From positions 62,001 through 126,000 of the forward strand of contig JAULBX010026496.1 in the NCBI GenBank assembly GCA_032358255.1: DNA of 64,000 nucleotides, in the 5' to 3' direction. A model generated the notes under the pieces. The model made no database searches, was not told where the DNA came from, and worked only from the letters and a program-made list of their open reading frames with translations. A program made the position numbers and the translations under genes. The stretch comes from Heterotrichella gracilis (lineage: Eukaryota; Sar; Xanthophyceae; Tribonematales; Xanthonemataceae). Positions 24,301-34,882 of the stretch are shown piece by piece. Numbering within the stretch: position 1 is the first letter of the stretch; each line of letters starts with the position of its first letter.

Positions 24301-25727
24301 ACTTGCCTCTGACCAACCTCCATCTCTCCCCCCACGCCCCCCCCTCGTAACCTCTGCTGACTACCCTTCACCTCTGTTGCGCCCCGCTCTCCCTTCCTGA
24401 CCACCTGACCCCTTGCGCAGCCCCCACGCTTGATGTTGACTGGCGCAACAACTCCTCCTTTGCCACATGCTCAACCGATAAGATGATCTACGTGTGCAAG
24501 CTGGGGGAGAGCAGACCCATAAAAACCTTCTCGGTGCGTGCGCATACCCTACCAAACCCTAGACAATGTGATCATGCGCATGGGAGCGGCGGCCAACCAA
24601 TACTGTTTTGTGGGGGGCACATTGCACTTGATTGTACACACTCCGTACTGGGCTGCAAAGCATACTCAAACCTGAAGAAATCCCTACCATGAACCACCAA
24701 GAAAATTAACCCAAAACTCCACCAAAAGGCCTATCTTTTACCCAACAAAATCCGCTCCGCGCAGGGCCACACCGACGAGGTGAACACCATCAGTGGGACC
24801 CCACCGGCACACCGTACCCATGAAACCCTACAAAAAACCCTACCTAAACCCTATCAAACCCTCCTCCCCGCAGGGCCACACCTACGAGGTGAATGCCATC
24901 AGATGGGACCCAACCGGCACACCTTACCCACACCTACCCAAAAAAACCCCAAAAACCCTACCCAAAACCCTACCCAAACCCTCCCCGCAGGGCCACACCG
25001 ACGAGGTGAATGCCATCAAGTGGGACCCAACCGGCAAGCTGCTGGCCTCGTGTTCAGACGACCACACCGCCAAGATCTGGTCGCTGACCTCCGACAAGTG
25101 CGTGCATGACTTCACCAGCCATACCAAGGAGATATACACAATCAAGTGGAGCCCGACAGGTGGGTGGGGGGGAGGGGTTTGTGGTGTGGCCAGGGCTTTC
25201 AGCTTGTACCCGCCTGCATTGCAAGTTGCATATATTGAATAAAGCTGGGACATTTTGTAGTGTCCAGTTTAGGAATATCAAGGAATTTGCCGAGTTACTA
25301 ACTATGTTTAAATACAAAATTGTTAATTTATTACCGGATTTCCTTTCAATAAGTATTTATTACATTTATTCTTTTTGTTAACACTGCAGGCCCCAACACC
25401 GCCAACCCCAACCTCAAGCTGCTGCTGGTGTCCGCCTCCTTCGACACCACCATACGCCTGTGGGACGTGGAGAGCGGGCAGTGCATAGACACACTCACAA
25501 AGCACAAGGAGCCCGTCTACTCGGTGGCGTTCTCACCCAATGGCCAATTACTGGCCAGCGGGTCCTTCGACAAGAACCTGCACATCTGGAACGTGAAGGA
25601 CGGCACCCTGCTACGCACCTACCGCGGCCATGGAGGGATATTCGAGGTGTGCTGGAACAAGGAGGGGACCCAGGTGGCGGCGTGCTTCTCCAACAAGACG
25701 GTGTGTGCCATCGACCTGCGCATGTGA
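21319..25727 (+). CDS. HOS15: HOS15/TBL1-type LisH-WD40 corepressor subunit (476 aa)
   Basis: Exons: 21319-21376, 21575-21720, 22273-22532, 22898-23085, 23777-23935, 24421-24533, 24991-25159 and 25390-25727, all phases consistent, stop TGA. The N-terminus [20 protein letters not shown] then [13 protein letters not shown] is the LisH tetramerisation motif; [20 protein letters not shown] is the F-box-like segment of TBL1/TBLR1 and Arabidopsis HOS15. Then come [11 protein letters not shown] and eight WD40 blades ([38 protein letters not shown]), ending in the family signature DLRM. These proteins bind histones and histone deacetylases in nuclear corepressor complexes and can act as substrate receptors. 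Length and ends match the family. Its introns hold the densest set of exon echoes in the window. Confidence 0.96.
22158..22200 (+). repeat. Echo of HOS15 exon 3 start
   Basis: ggacggcactgaaatcaacg then gcaactttaccctact copies the exon 3 start at 22273 (gacggcaccgacatcaacgg, then cgactttgccctgct), with several mismatches, 115 bases upstream. Confidence 0.8.
22620..22860 (+). repeat. Echoes of HOS15 exon 3 end and exon 4 start
   Basis: At 22628-22700 the exon 3 end is repeated (agagtcgcaggtgttcatct, gcgcgtgggcgcccaccg, ctgctggcctcagggta) with a usable-looking GTACGT donor. At 22790-22860 the exon 4 start is repeated (cgcgcaggtctggggactcc, accgcccgcatctgggac), AG acceptor intact. The real exon 4 starts at 22898. 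The intron is therefore filled by one copy of each flank, with tttagggtctaggg and ttagggtttc between them. Confidence 0.92.
23215..23365 (+). repeat. Two echoes of HOS15 exon 4 end
   Basis: The exon 4 end (gatggaagcctgctggccac, tcgtatgatgggctggcgcg) recurs at 23227-23280 (gatggcagcctgctggcgtc, tcatatgacgggctggcgcg) and, shorter, at 23318-23360 (gatgggctggcgcggatgtg, cacgcaggagggtgcg). Confidence 0.85.
23997..24035 (+). repeat. Echo of HOS15 exon 5 end
   Basis: gatgaagcagcagtttgcgt then accacgatggtgagtg repeats the exon 5 end at 23908-23940, including a complete GTGAGT donor, about 90 bases downstream. Confidence 0.9.
24765..24990 (+). repeat. Two upstream echoes of HOS15 exon 7 start with CCCTAAA linkers
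   Basis: gcagggccacaccgacgagg (copy at 24765) and cagggccacacctacgaggt (copy at 24874) precede the real exon start at 24991 (ggccacaccgacgaggtg). Each has its own AG and runs about 40-50 bases into the exon. The linkers are degenerate aaaccctaaaccctac arrays. Unit spacing is 109 and 117 bases. Confidence 0.92.
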
Positions 25728-26300
25728 TCCTTGACCTGGGCCTGTGATCAGCCTGTGATCAGTCTCTGATCGGCCTGTGATCAGTCTTTGATCGGTCTTG
25801 ATCAGCCTTTGATCTGATCTGGGCCTGTGATCAGCCTGCCCGTTGAGCCATGCCTGGGCACCTGGTTTCAAGCTGCGCATGCGCATGGATATGGACCGGA
25901 CCGGCCTGGATGTGTGGGACCATCGTCACCAAGGAGGTGTGCTGCTGCAGCAGGAGGGGGAGTCGAGCGGGGCAGAGACGCCCAAGAACAGGCTGTGCGC
26001 CTTCGACCTGCGCTTGTGAAGCGCATGTGATGTGATGTGATGTGATGTGATGTGGTGGGGGCCTGGCGTGGAAGGGGGCTGGGGCGTGTGGTTGTTCTGG
26101 GCATGCGGCCGGGCCGGGGCCTGTGATCAATCGGCCTGCGCATGCGAGGTGGGGCCAGGGGCACGGGGCCCGGGCCCCTGGATGCGGGTCCTGGAGGGGT
26201 TTGGAGGCTGCTAGCCAGGCGTGGGCCATGCGATCGACCTGCGCATGCGATCCAGCTGCGCATGTGATCGGCCCTGGGGATGCGAATGCGCTGCGCATTT
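25728..26300 (+). repeat. Decayed echoes of the HOS15 3' end and stop, plus tgatc-rich array
   Basis: Directly after the stop, cctgtgatcag-like units repeat to about 25845. Copies of the gene's last codons follow: ctgtgcgccttcgacctgcg then cttgtga (about 25995), cggcctgcgcatgcgag (about 26133), and cgatcgacctgcgcatgcga with gctgcgcatgtgatc (about 26230-26265). The true end is catcgacctgcgcatgtgatc at 25710. A short (tgatg)n microsatellite lies at 26027-26053. Confidence 0.8.
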
Positions 26301-27232
26301 CATTGATCTGGCATGTGCGGTCATGGGGGGCATGAAGGTCATGTGTGAGGTGGCTTGGCCCCACTTGGAGGCTTGGGGGATGGGGCTGCGCTCAGGGGCA
26401 TGTGGGGGGCTCGGCACAGGACAATGATCAGACAGTCTTGCAGTAGCTGGTGCTCATGGCATGCCGTTGGTGGGTCTCAGACCAGTGGTTTAACCTGATA
26501 GGCGGCAAATTCGTGTGCTCTTGCACTGCGGCCTGCCGTCACTGAATAGCGTAATTTATCATGATTCATCGGTGTGTGGGGGGTATGCTTTGTGACATTC
26601 AAATGAGTTGTTTCCTGACTCGGACGACAGTCGCTCCAGAGTTTGACACCATTCCAAGGCTCACCGTTAAGCTTATAGTCATCTGTTGATGAACTCGATA
26701 GGCCCATGAGCATCCAATGTGCCAACCAGTGGTTATTCCCAAGCAGATCCCATGCAATTTGCCAATCAGTGGTTATGTTACAGTACATACACCGCAAGTT
26801 GGTTGCCCGCGTAATGTTTTGTTAGCAACTGTTGGTTGGCCCCGCTCTGTACAGTAGCCATGCCATGACAATAAGCACAAAATGTGGCAATCCAGCCCTG
26901 CCAAGGCACGTCAAATCACCTTTACGGTTGTCAGTGTGGCTGGATGAGATGAGATGCTGCCTGGCAAACCCTAATATTCTAAACTAATAACCCAGTTCCG
27001 GCAGTAGTGCAATTTCACATACACAGCCGCCAATCCCAACGCACACGTGCTGTGCAGGCTAGCATTCGCAAAGCCAAGGCAAAGTCGCTAATGCTCGCGC
27101 CAATATATCCCCCCCGCTCTCCCCCCTTTCCCCCCTGGCCTCCCCCCCCGGCTTTTGGGTCGTGCTGCGCCCAATATCTGAGCAGGCGGCGCCATCCCCA
27201 CCCCCCCTCTTCCCCCCCAGCGCGCAGTGCGC
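26301..27232. other. Convergent intergenic region between HOS15 and PSAT
   Basis: Both neighbouring genes end here. No gene recognised. 27095-27230 is a C-rich low-complexity stretch next to the PSAT stop. Confidence 0.5.
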
Positions 27233-29406
27233 TCATGCATTCTGTGCAGCAAAGTCCTGCAAGGAACAAGCAGACCAATTCCTGTGAGCTATCGCGCGAT
27301 GCACGAATGTCGAGTGTACCTGTGGTGTGCATACCTTTGAACTAATTAAACAGCCAACTTGCAATGGTGTGCGCCTTGCAGTGGGAGCATAGTGTGCAGC
27401 AGGGTTCTGCCACTCTTGCTGGCTACCCAGACCTCCGTAACTAACGGATCTGTTCAGTTATACCGGCTCATCTCCCCCACCTTCCCACCTCCAGCCTAAC
27501 AAGAATAATTCATGCAACCCTTCATATCTGTGTGCCCCTACCTTCATGAATGTCGCCAGCTGCTCCACTCCAGCCAGTGGCATGGAGTTGTAGATTGAGG
27601 CGCGCATGCCACCCACCGAGCGGTGGCCCTTCAATTGCACCTGTGGAGACCAACAGCACCCGATCACGCCCCATACACTTGCAACATGGAACACTGCCCT
27701 GACACTTCTGGTAACATGTAAGATAAGAAGAGTAAGAAATGGAGGTCAGCCACAGCAAGTGAAATCGCCATGCGCCACCCCAGAGAAGCACCGAGATTAT
27801 TATTGTCAGACCCTAGTTTAGGGTTGAGGTGTTAGTGTAAAACATTAGAAAACAGCAGTGATCATGACGGGCGCTGGCATGGTGATCCACGTCAGATCAG
27901 CCTTACCATGCCAGCCGCTGCCGCCTCCGAGATGAACTTCTTCTCCAGATCGGCGCTGGAGGGGATGGTGAAAGGAACGTTCATGAGGGAGCTCGCCGCA
28001 GGGTCCACAGGGTTGGCATAGAAGCCGTTTGAGCCCTCGATGACGTCATAGATGGCCTTGGCCTTGACCTGGTTTGCCTCGTACATGGCGGCCAGGCCCC
28101 CTTGCTCCAGCATGTGCGCGAAGACCAGGCCGCACACGTAGATGCTCCAGCAGGGGGGGGTGTTGTACAGGGAGTTGTCGTCGGCCATGGTCTTGTAGTC
28201 AAGCATGGTGGGGGTGAACGCCCTGCATCGATGGGGGATGTAATTGCATTGCAATGGTGGATGAGTGCCAGGAGTGATGTGAAGATGTTGATGTGGGTGT
28301 GGGTATAAGCATTGGCATGGGTTGGGGTGGGGAAGCTATGAGGTGGGGGCTGGGTAATAACTACTGCATTTCAAGCCAAACGCTAGGTGCCCGGCTCAAG
28401 CCTGCCGTAGTGGCGGTGCAGACAGGATCTTGAAACATACGGCGGCCAAAAGAACGATAGCATTCGCTGACCTTGGCACTGCACTGGCGGCCTTGGAGGA
28501 GATGCAGAAATTTGCAGAGCAGGCTAACTCAAGATAGGTGGTGGCAAGGACTGGGCTGTAACGCATGCATATGCATGACCCCTATGGTGGTGCCCACCAT
28601 GCACATGCCAATTACCTGGCGTTGCCCACCAGGTCCTTGCGCACGATGACCACCGTCACCCCAGCGGGCCCGATATTCTTCTGGGCCCCGGCGTAGATCA
28701 GGCCGTACTTGCTGACGTCCACGGGCTTGGACAGAAAGTTAGAGGACATGTCTGCCACCAGCAGGGTGTCCACGCTGGGTGCTGCCTTGAACTCCACCCC
28801 CCCGATGGTCTCGTTGTCGCAGTAGTGCACGTACTTGGCCTCGGGGTTGAGCGTCCAGGTGCTGGGATCGGGGATAGACTTGTTATCCCCTGTAGCCACG
28901 ATGCTCACCTTGGCATACTTCTTGGCCTCTGCAGCAGCCTTTTTGGACCATGCGCCCGTGACCAAGTAGTCCACGGCGTCCCCCTCGGCTGTGAGGTTTA
29001 GGGGGATGGCGGCGAACTGCGTGGAAGCGCCCCCTTGCAGAAACAGCACGTCGTAGGTGTCCGGGATGCTGAGCAGGGTGCGGAGGTCCGCCTCTGCCTT
29101 GGCAATGATGCTGGCAAACTCCTTGCCACGGTGGGACATCTCCATGACGCTGATCCCGCACCCCTGCCAGTTGAGGGTGTCCGCCTGCGCCTGCTGGAGC
29201 ACCTCAACGGGGAGGACGGCGGGGCCCGCCGAGAAGTTGTACACCCGCCCAAAGGGAGGCTTGGAGGCGGATGGGGAGGCACGTTCCGCCTGGGCTGTGG
29301 CCCGCACCACCATGGCAGCACGCAGCGGCCGGGCGGTGCAGCGGCGGTGGGAGGCCACCACCGGGCGGCCAGCCATGGTAGAGCGGCCTAGCTGCTGAGC
29401 CTGCAT
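27233..29406 (-). CDS. PSAT: Phosphoserine aminotransferase, plastid-type (409 aa)
   Basis: Exons (minus): 29406-28616, 28222-27907, 27640-27542 and a 24-base last exon 27256-27233, in phase to TGA. The enzyme is PLP-dependent and converts 3-phosphohydroxypyruvate plus glutamate to phosphoserine and 2-oxoglutarate, step two of the phosphorylated serine pathway. Signs: [58 protein letters not shown], the PLP lysine in [21 protein letters not shown], and [17 protein letters not shown] near the end. The last exon gives DFAAQNA, matching the family's usual F-M-K-D/E-F end. The first 45 or so residues are rich in Arg, Ala and Ser with few acids, as in chloroplast transit peptides. Length fits plant PSAT plus transit peptide. 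Confidence 0.95.
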
Positions 29407-30020
29407 CGTGTGTGTGTGACTGGGCCTGAACCCAATCAAAATAGGGAAAGTGGGGCTGGTTGTCAACGGCCGATCAGATGGGGGAATATACACCGGCAAC
29501 GTGGGCGATGGCTGGATGCTGCCCCTTTGCCAACAGATGCGAAGGACTAGAAGGAATAGAAACGCAAACACTGTTCCAATTGCGTGTATTGGGGACATCG
29601 GCTGCAGTTTTGAAGGCTTTACAAGCTTTCTGACTCGCAACGTGCTGCAGCCCTCGCTGCCCACACTGCCTGCCATGTCGATATAATACTGGTGTGGACG
29701 GGCAGGTTGGCCAGGGCTCATGCATGCATGCATTGCAGATTTGAACAGATATATATGCATGCAGAACTGTTGCAGACCTGCACGGTCGCCAGCCACCCTG
29801 CATTGATATACTGTTGCTTCAAAGGTGATTATACCTCGGCTTTGGCTGCCAAACCAACCATCTCCATACCCTTTGTGGCGTGTGTGGCTAGCCTGTTTGA
29901 CAACCTTCCCAGCCTCCCCAAGCTTACCATAACCGTTTGGCGCCTGCAACTTGTGTCTCTATCATAACCGAGCAACTCTTGTGCGCTGGCGTCACCAAAC
30001 AGCCGCCTGCACCCTCCCAC
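29407..30020. promoter_or_regulatory. Shared promoter region of divergent PSAT and TAF1A-like genes
   Basis: The 614 bases between the two opposed start codons must hold both promoters. Visible: tgcatgcatgcattgc at 29721-29736 and atatatatgcatgcag at 29748-29763. No TATA assignment is safe. Confidence 0.5.
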
Positions 30021-33000
30021 ATGGCTGACATGGCAGATCAGCACAGCGATGGCATGGACACAGATGGGAGCGAGGACGGCGGCGGTGGTGACGACGAGGG
30101 CCCCCTCCTCCGCCTCGACAAAGCCGCCAGGTCCCGCCACCCGAAGAGCTTCAGCATCAGGAAAGTGGAGGCGAAGCGCGGCGAAGTGGACTGCACGCAA
30201 AAGCCGTTCACTCTGGTGAGCGTTTTACAGCGTAAGCCAGCGAGGGCCAAAGAACTTCTGAGTGACTTTGGCGTGTTGTGAGTCATGTACCATTGCCGGT
30301 GCAGTTGCATAAAGTGAGCCAAACCACAAGGCTGTATCCTTCAACTGCCCGCATACGCACAAACGCATGCAAGCACAACGGTTGAGCGTGGGAATGGGTT
30401 GTGCCTTTGTGGCGCAGGTGCGCAACTCCCAGGTTGCCTGCCTGTACACGTGCCTGGAGGAGGCCATGGCAACGCATGACTTCAAGCGGGTGGCGGAGCT
30501 GGTACCTGTGCTGATGGGGGCGCAGGTAACACCCGCACCCAAACCCGCACCCGCACCCGCACCCGCACCCGCACCCGCACCCACACCCACACCCACACCG
30601 CCAGGCCGCGAGGCTGCTGAGCATTACTAGTGCAGCACTGAAAACATTTCTAGCTGATTGCCACAGCGTCTTTTTTGGACTTGTTAATGGATATCAACGC
30701 ACCTTCTCCCACCTGAATTGGTCTACTTTATGATGCATAGCCCTATGGGGCGCCAACCTCCCCCACACCACTATCCCCCCACAGTACCACCATCCCACAT
30801 TACCACCGCTAGCACGATCCCCACCCACAGAGTCCCATCAGCACCGAAGACCCCCAGCCACAGAAGCAGCGCTTCATGCGCGTTCTGCGGGCCGGACTGG
30901 AGCTGCTGCGGCAGCACCCGGGCGTGTGCAAGCAGGACCAGGTGCTTCGCTACATGCGCAAGATGCAGGGCTGGGTGGCGCACCACAGCGAGGTGGAGGG
31001 GCTGGTGGTGGAGCTGGGCTGCGCAATGGTGGAGAAGGTGGGGGGGTGGGGGGGGGGGCGGTTGTGGGGGACGGGGTGCACCATGTTGAGGAGGGTGGGG
31101 GGGGGGGTAGGGGGGTTGCATGCAGGAGATGTGTGGGGGAAAGGGGTGGAGGGCGTGCGGCACCATCTGCTTGTGGGTGATGGCGGGTGTGAGACCCACA
31201 TCCCGTTTGTGGTGAATTTATCTTCCAGACCAGCTACGGGAGGCGTAGGACCTGCTGATCTCTGTGCCGATCTACCACGTAGTTATGGGCACAGAATGAG
31301 CAATGCACATTACTTATCAGTGATCAGGATATAAGTTATCACCCACCAATTCGGGAACCCACACCCTCGAATATCTTACCCAGTCACCTGCTCAGACGCC
31401 GTTACATCCCACATGTATGCTGGCTGTGCAGGGCCAGCTCCAGGAGGCATACGACCTGCTGAGCGCTGTGCCTACCTACCACGTGCGCTACAGGGGGGTG
31501 CCGCGCTTCCAGCGCAACGCGCACTGCGCGATGATCAAGTTCATACAGTGGCGGGAGGTGCGCGCAGGGCTGGCTCTTGCACGGTGTTGGTGATGCGGCC
31601 TCACGATCGGCATGGCTGGTTGTTGCATTGTGAGATGAATCAGGATCCCATGGCTCTTAATGCACCCAAACCTTTAATGTTTGAAGGTTCTATTGCCACA
31701 AGCCTGCTTTGTGGTATCCACAATGAGTACCGAATGGGGGTTGCCAACCTGCGCAGGTACTTGAGAAGGCGGGTGCCTCCAGCTATGGCGGTTTCCAGCC
31801 CTACAGCAACGACAGCAGGGTGTGGAGCAGGGCGGGGGCAGAGGCGAGGGAGCACTACAAGGACGGGGAGAGGCACTTCAAGGTGGGTGAAGTGCATTTG
31901 TTACATCAGCGTGTCATCAGTGTGCTTTGTGTGTCTATGTGCATGGGGACATGCAATGCAAGGATAAGGAGAGGCACTGCAGGTGAGCAACTGCCATTGT
32001 GGCATCAGCATGCCTGGTACCTTGTGTCGCCTGTGCAGGAAATGCAAGAAGAGTACACAAATGGAAAAAGAGGGTGCACTGTCGTGCATGCTACCAACTT
32101 TGGAAAGTAAAAAGCTTGAACTGTGCACCATCAGAATTTAATCAGCTGGTGCTGCGCAGGAGGCCCTTGAAGAGCGGCCCCATGTGACCCACCTGGCCTA
32201 CTGCCTGTCCCAGATGTACATTGTCAACAAACCTTGCCTCATCCCAGTCAGCAAACTCGCCATAATTCATCAACTAAAATGTATATTATCGCAACAGCTC
32301 ATTGTTCCCAAGAAACGATTCAGAATATTTACCCCAATTTGCCAATGGCTGCTGCACAGGAGGCCCTTGAGGAGCGCCCCCACGTGACCCACCTGGCCTA
32401 CTGCCTGTCCCAGATGTACAACGTCAACAAACCTTGCCTCATCCCAGTCAGCAAATTCGCCATATTTCATAAACTAAAATGTGTCGCAACAACTCATTGG
32501 TCCCAAGAAACTATTCAGAATATCAACCCCAATTTGCCAATGGCTGCTGCACAGGAGGCCCTTGAGGAGCGCCCCCACATGACGCATCTGGCCTACTGCC
32601 TGTCCCAGATGTACATGACCGCGGGGGAGTACGACAAGGGGGTGCGAGTGCTGGAGGCGCTGCGCAGGTGCGCCCCGCTGGACGCCGATGCGCACGCGCT
32701 GTACATCATGGCGGCCACGCGGCGCGGCCAAGTGTCGCGCGGCAGCCTGGCGCAGGCGTATGTGCAGCTGCTGGCCTGCAGCCCGGACTCCCTGGAGGCC
32801 CTGCAAGGTATCTAAACCCTAAACCCTTAAAATTGTATGTGCAGCTGCTGACCTGCAGCCCCGACTCGCTGGAGGCCCTGCAAGGTGTGCAAGCCCAGTG
32901 TGAGAGTGGTTGGTGCCAGCTGTGAAGAGCACTGGTTTCCATGTGCATCACTGGCATGCATGGGTGGGAAATGTAGGCTTGAAAAAGTGGCCTGATCTGG

Positions 33001-33938
33001 CGTGCCGTGATTGCTGGACTTGTCATGGAAGTGGGAGCATTGGCCTCACACGATTATATTGCACTTTTTGTCCAGGCAATCAATTGGTGGGCGGCGGAAT
33101 GCATGCATGGGCGACTACTCGCGTTTTTCAATTGATCCCAGGCATTGCTTATGGCACCCAGACTCCTGATCAGGGAAGCCCTCCCTGACTGCCTGCTGCC
33201 TGTGGCTTACAGGCCTGCTGACAGCCGAGACCACTTGGAAGCTGCCGGGTGCCAAGGTGGTGGAGGGAGTGGCCCTGTTTGTTGACGCGCTGGTGTATGC
33301 AAGCCCGCTGGATGTGAAGGCACTGGCCTGGACCAACCTCATGCGCCTGGTGTGGCCAGCTGTGCAGGTTGCTGCTGGTGGGACGCCTACTTCAAGTGGT
33401 ATGGCATGGCACTTGCACTTGCATAATATTTTGAAGCTGCTTGTGAGTGCCTGTTCCCTGGTTGGTAATAGGGAGGTACAGCATGAGCCGCATGTCAGTA
33501 TTGGAGCACTGCTATTCTTTGTACAGATGGGAAGGTACAGCTAAAGTAATGTGAGTATTGTAGCATGGCTATACCATTGTACACAAGCCTTGAATCTGCC
33601 CATTTGCTGCAGGTGGGGAGGATGAGAGCGAGGCCACTGCCACCCTTACCTGGGAACAGTGTCAGCGAGTACTGAACGCCCACAAGTGGTGGCACAGCAC
33701 CCATTTCCGCGCAGCAACCTCACACCAGCTGGCAGTGAGTGTGGATACGGGGCATGAGTTACTGGCCATCCTCAGCCTCAAGTCCTGCCTTGCAGCCCTT
33801 GTGGTGGTGCCGCAGCCCCCTTTTGTTGACAGCGTCTTGGAGCTATTGGCTGAGAGGCATGAGGAAGCGGAAAGCGAGCTGCAAGAGAAGCTATCGCTGG
33901 TAGCCAAGCTGCATGGTACGCATGCAATGTGGTGTTGA
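30021..33938 (+). CDS. TAF1A-like protein (Pol I selectivity factor subunit), about 500 aa
   Basis: Exons: 30021-30215, 30418-30525, 30831-31037, 31432-31557, 31757-31882, 32555-32807, 33213-33377 and 33613 onward. Exon 8 either reads to TGA at 33938 (501 aa) or splices at 33915 to a tiny exon 34012-34019 (496 aa). After an acidic N-terminus, helical repeats follow: EVEGLVVELGCAMVEK, GQLQEAYDLLSAVPTYHVRY, AYCLSQMYMTAGEYDKGVRV. Then comes WEQCQRVLNAHKWWHSTHF, which recalls the R-x-x-W-W-P-x-x-H-F region of TAF1A in the SL1/TIF-IB rRNA transcription factor. I recall the family only by these points; another TPR-like protein is possible. Echoes flank exons 4 and 6. Confidence 0.55.
30533..30600 (+). 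repeat. Hexamer microsatellite (cccgca/cccaca)n
   Basis: About eleven imperfect cccgca units turning into cccaca, directly after the donor of exon 2 of the TAF1A-like gene. Confidence 0.9.
31225..31285 (+). repeat. Echo of TAF1A-like exon 4 start
   Basis: accagctacgggaggcgtag then gacctgctgatctctgtgcc and taccacgt copy the exon start at 31432 (gccagctccaggaggcatac, gacctgctgagcgctgtgcc) about 200 bases upstream. The copy holds a tag. Confidence 0.85.
32140..32555 (+). repeat. Tandem acceptor ladder before TAF1A-like exon 6 (about 195-200 bp period)
   Basis: Acceptor plus exon 6 start occurs at 32160, 32360 and 32555 (gaggcccttgaggagcgccc, cacctggcctactgcctgtc, ccagatgtac). Copies one and two also share intronic tails (caacaaaccttgcctcatcc, cagtcagcaaa). 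Each has an AG acceptor. High identity between copies marks recent tandem duplication. Which acceptors are used cannot be told. Confidence 0.95.
32833..32888 (+). repeat. Echo of TAF1A-like exon 6 end
   Basis: tatgtgcagctgctgacctg then cagccccgactcgctggagg and ccctgcaaggtgt repeats the exon end at 32759-32812 with few changes, donor GT kept. The linker is taaaccctaaaccctta. Confidence 0.93.
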
Positions 33939-34882
33939 ACCATGCGCATGACTGGCACTGGTAATACAAGTGTGCCATGTACCATGACGCATGTGCACGC
34001 TGTTCTTGCAGAGGGATAGGCTACACATGGCTGTGGCATTGGACCATGCAATGGGTTCTGACACACCCACCATTTAACAGGGGTGTGATGAGCGCTGCTG
34101 TCACTGATGAGGGGGAGTGATGATCAGCGGGTGCTTGCCTGGCTGATGATTCATGCAAGCTTTTGGAGGTAAAGGGAGCTATCCCATGAAACCCACTTTG
34201 GGCTTTTCTCTGCAAATGTTTGCATGCTGACTTGGGCATCTGTACTTGAGCATTTTGGTCACCTGGGCATTTTTTATGGCAAGCCCAAACAGGGCAGTTT
34301 CAAAGCAGTGGAGTTCGTGACTAGGCTCAAATATACGTGGTCTCATACCTTGCACCAGTTCGCCTGAACACATAACGTGGCGTGCATTGCATTGGGCATC
34401 AGTTTTGTTTGGTGGTCGGACCAATGCAAACGTTTTTCATGTAGCCGTTTCGCAGAAAACTTCGTACTTGTTGGCCGTACTGCAGCTCAGGATAACCACA
34501 GCCTCGATTCCCTCAGCGAGTCTGTTTGGGTACTACACGAGCCCAGTACGAAGACGTTTAGGCTTTTATCTAACAGGGTCAAAAGGCAACGTTCGTTATG
34601 GTCTAGCCAACAAGTCTGAAGCTCATAACGTGAACTGACGAACCCACCACTGTGCTCGAAGTACCCACCAAGCTGGGCAGGTTGTGACTGTTTCCTTATC
34701 CCTGCAACTCCAGGAAAGCATTGTCTTCTCCAGGCCGTCGTTGGGCATGGATTGCAGGCCATGGCCTCATGAAGCCCAAACAATGCAGAGCCTCCAGAGG
34801 CTGCAGCACACCATGGTCCAGCCCTGTCTACCTCATCATGGTCACACTCATGGCTTCTCTTTTCTCAGCCTCTTTCGCATAG
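33939..34882. other. Unassigned stretch between TAF1A-like and membrane-protein genes
   Basis: It probably holds the first exon(s) of the next gene, which I could not place. At 34838-34882 a short frame starts MVTLMASLFSASFA and meets a TAG directly before the next coding exon. Nothing else recognised. Confidence 0.4.

Noticed and set aside
24200-24320. Dense ccaccacc/cccaccc stretch before HOS15 exon 6
   Set aside because: Pyrimidine/CCA-rich low-complexity intron DNA; no array structure such as CRISPR spacers.
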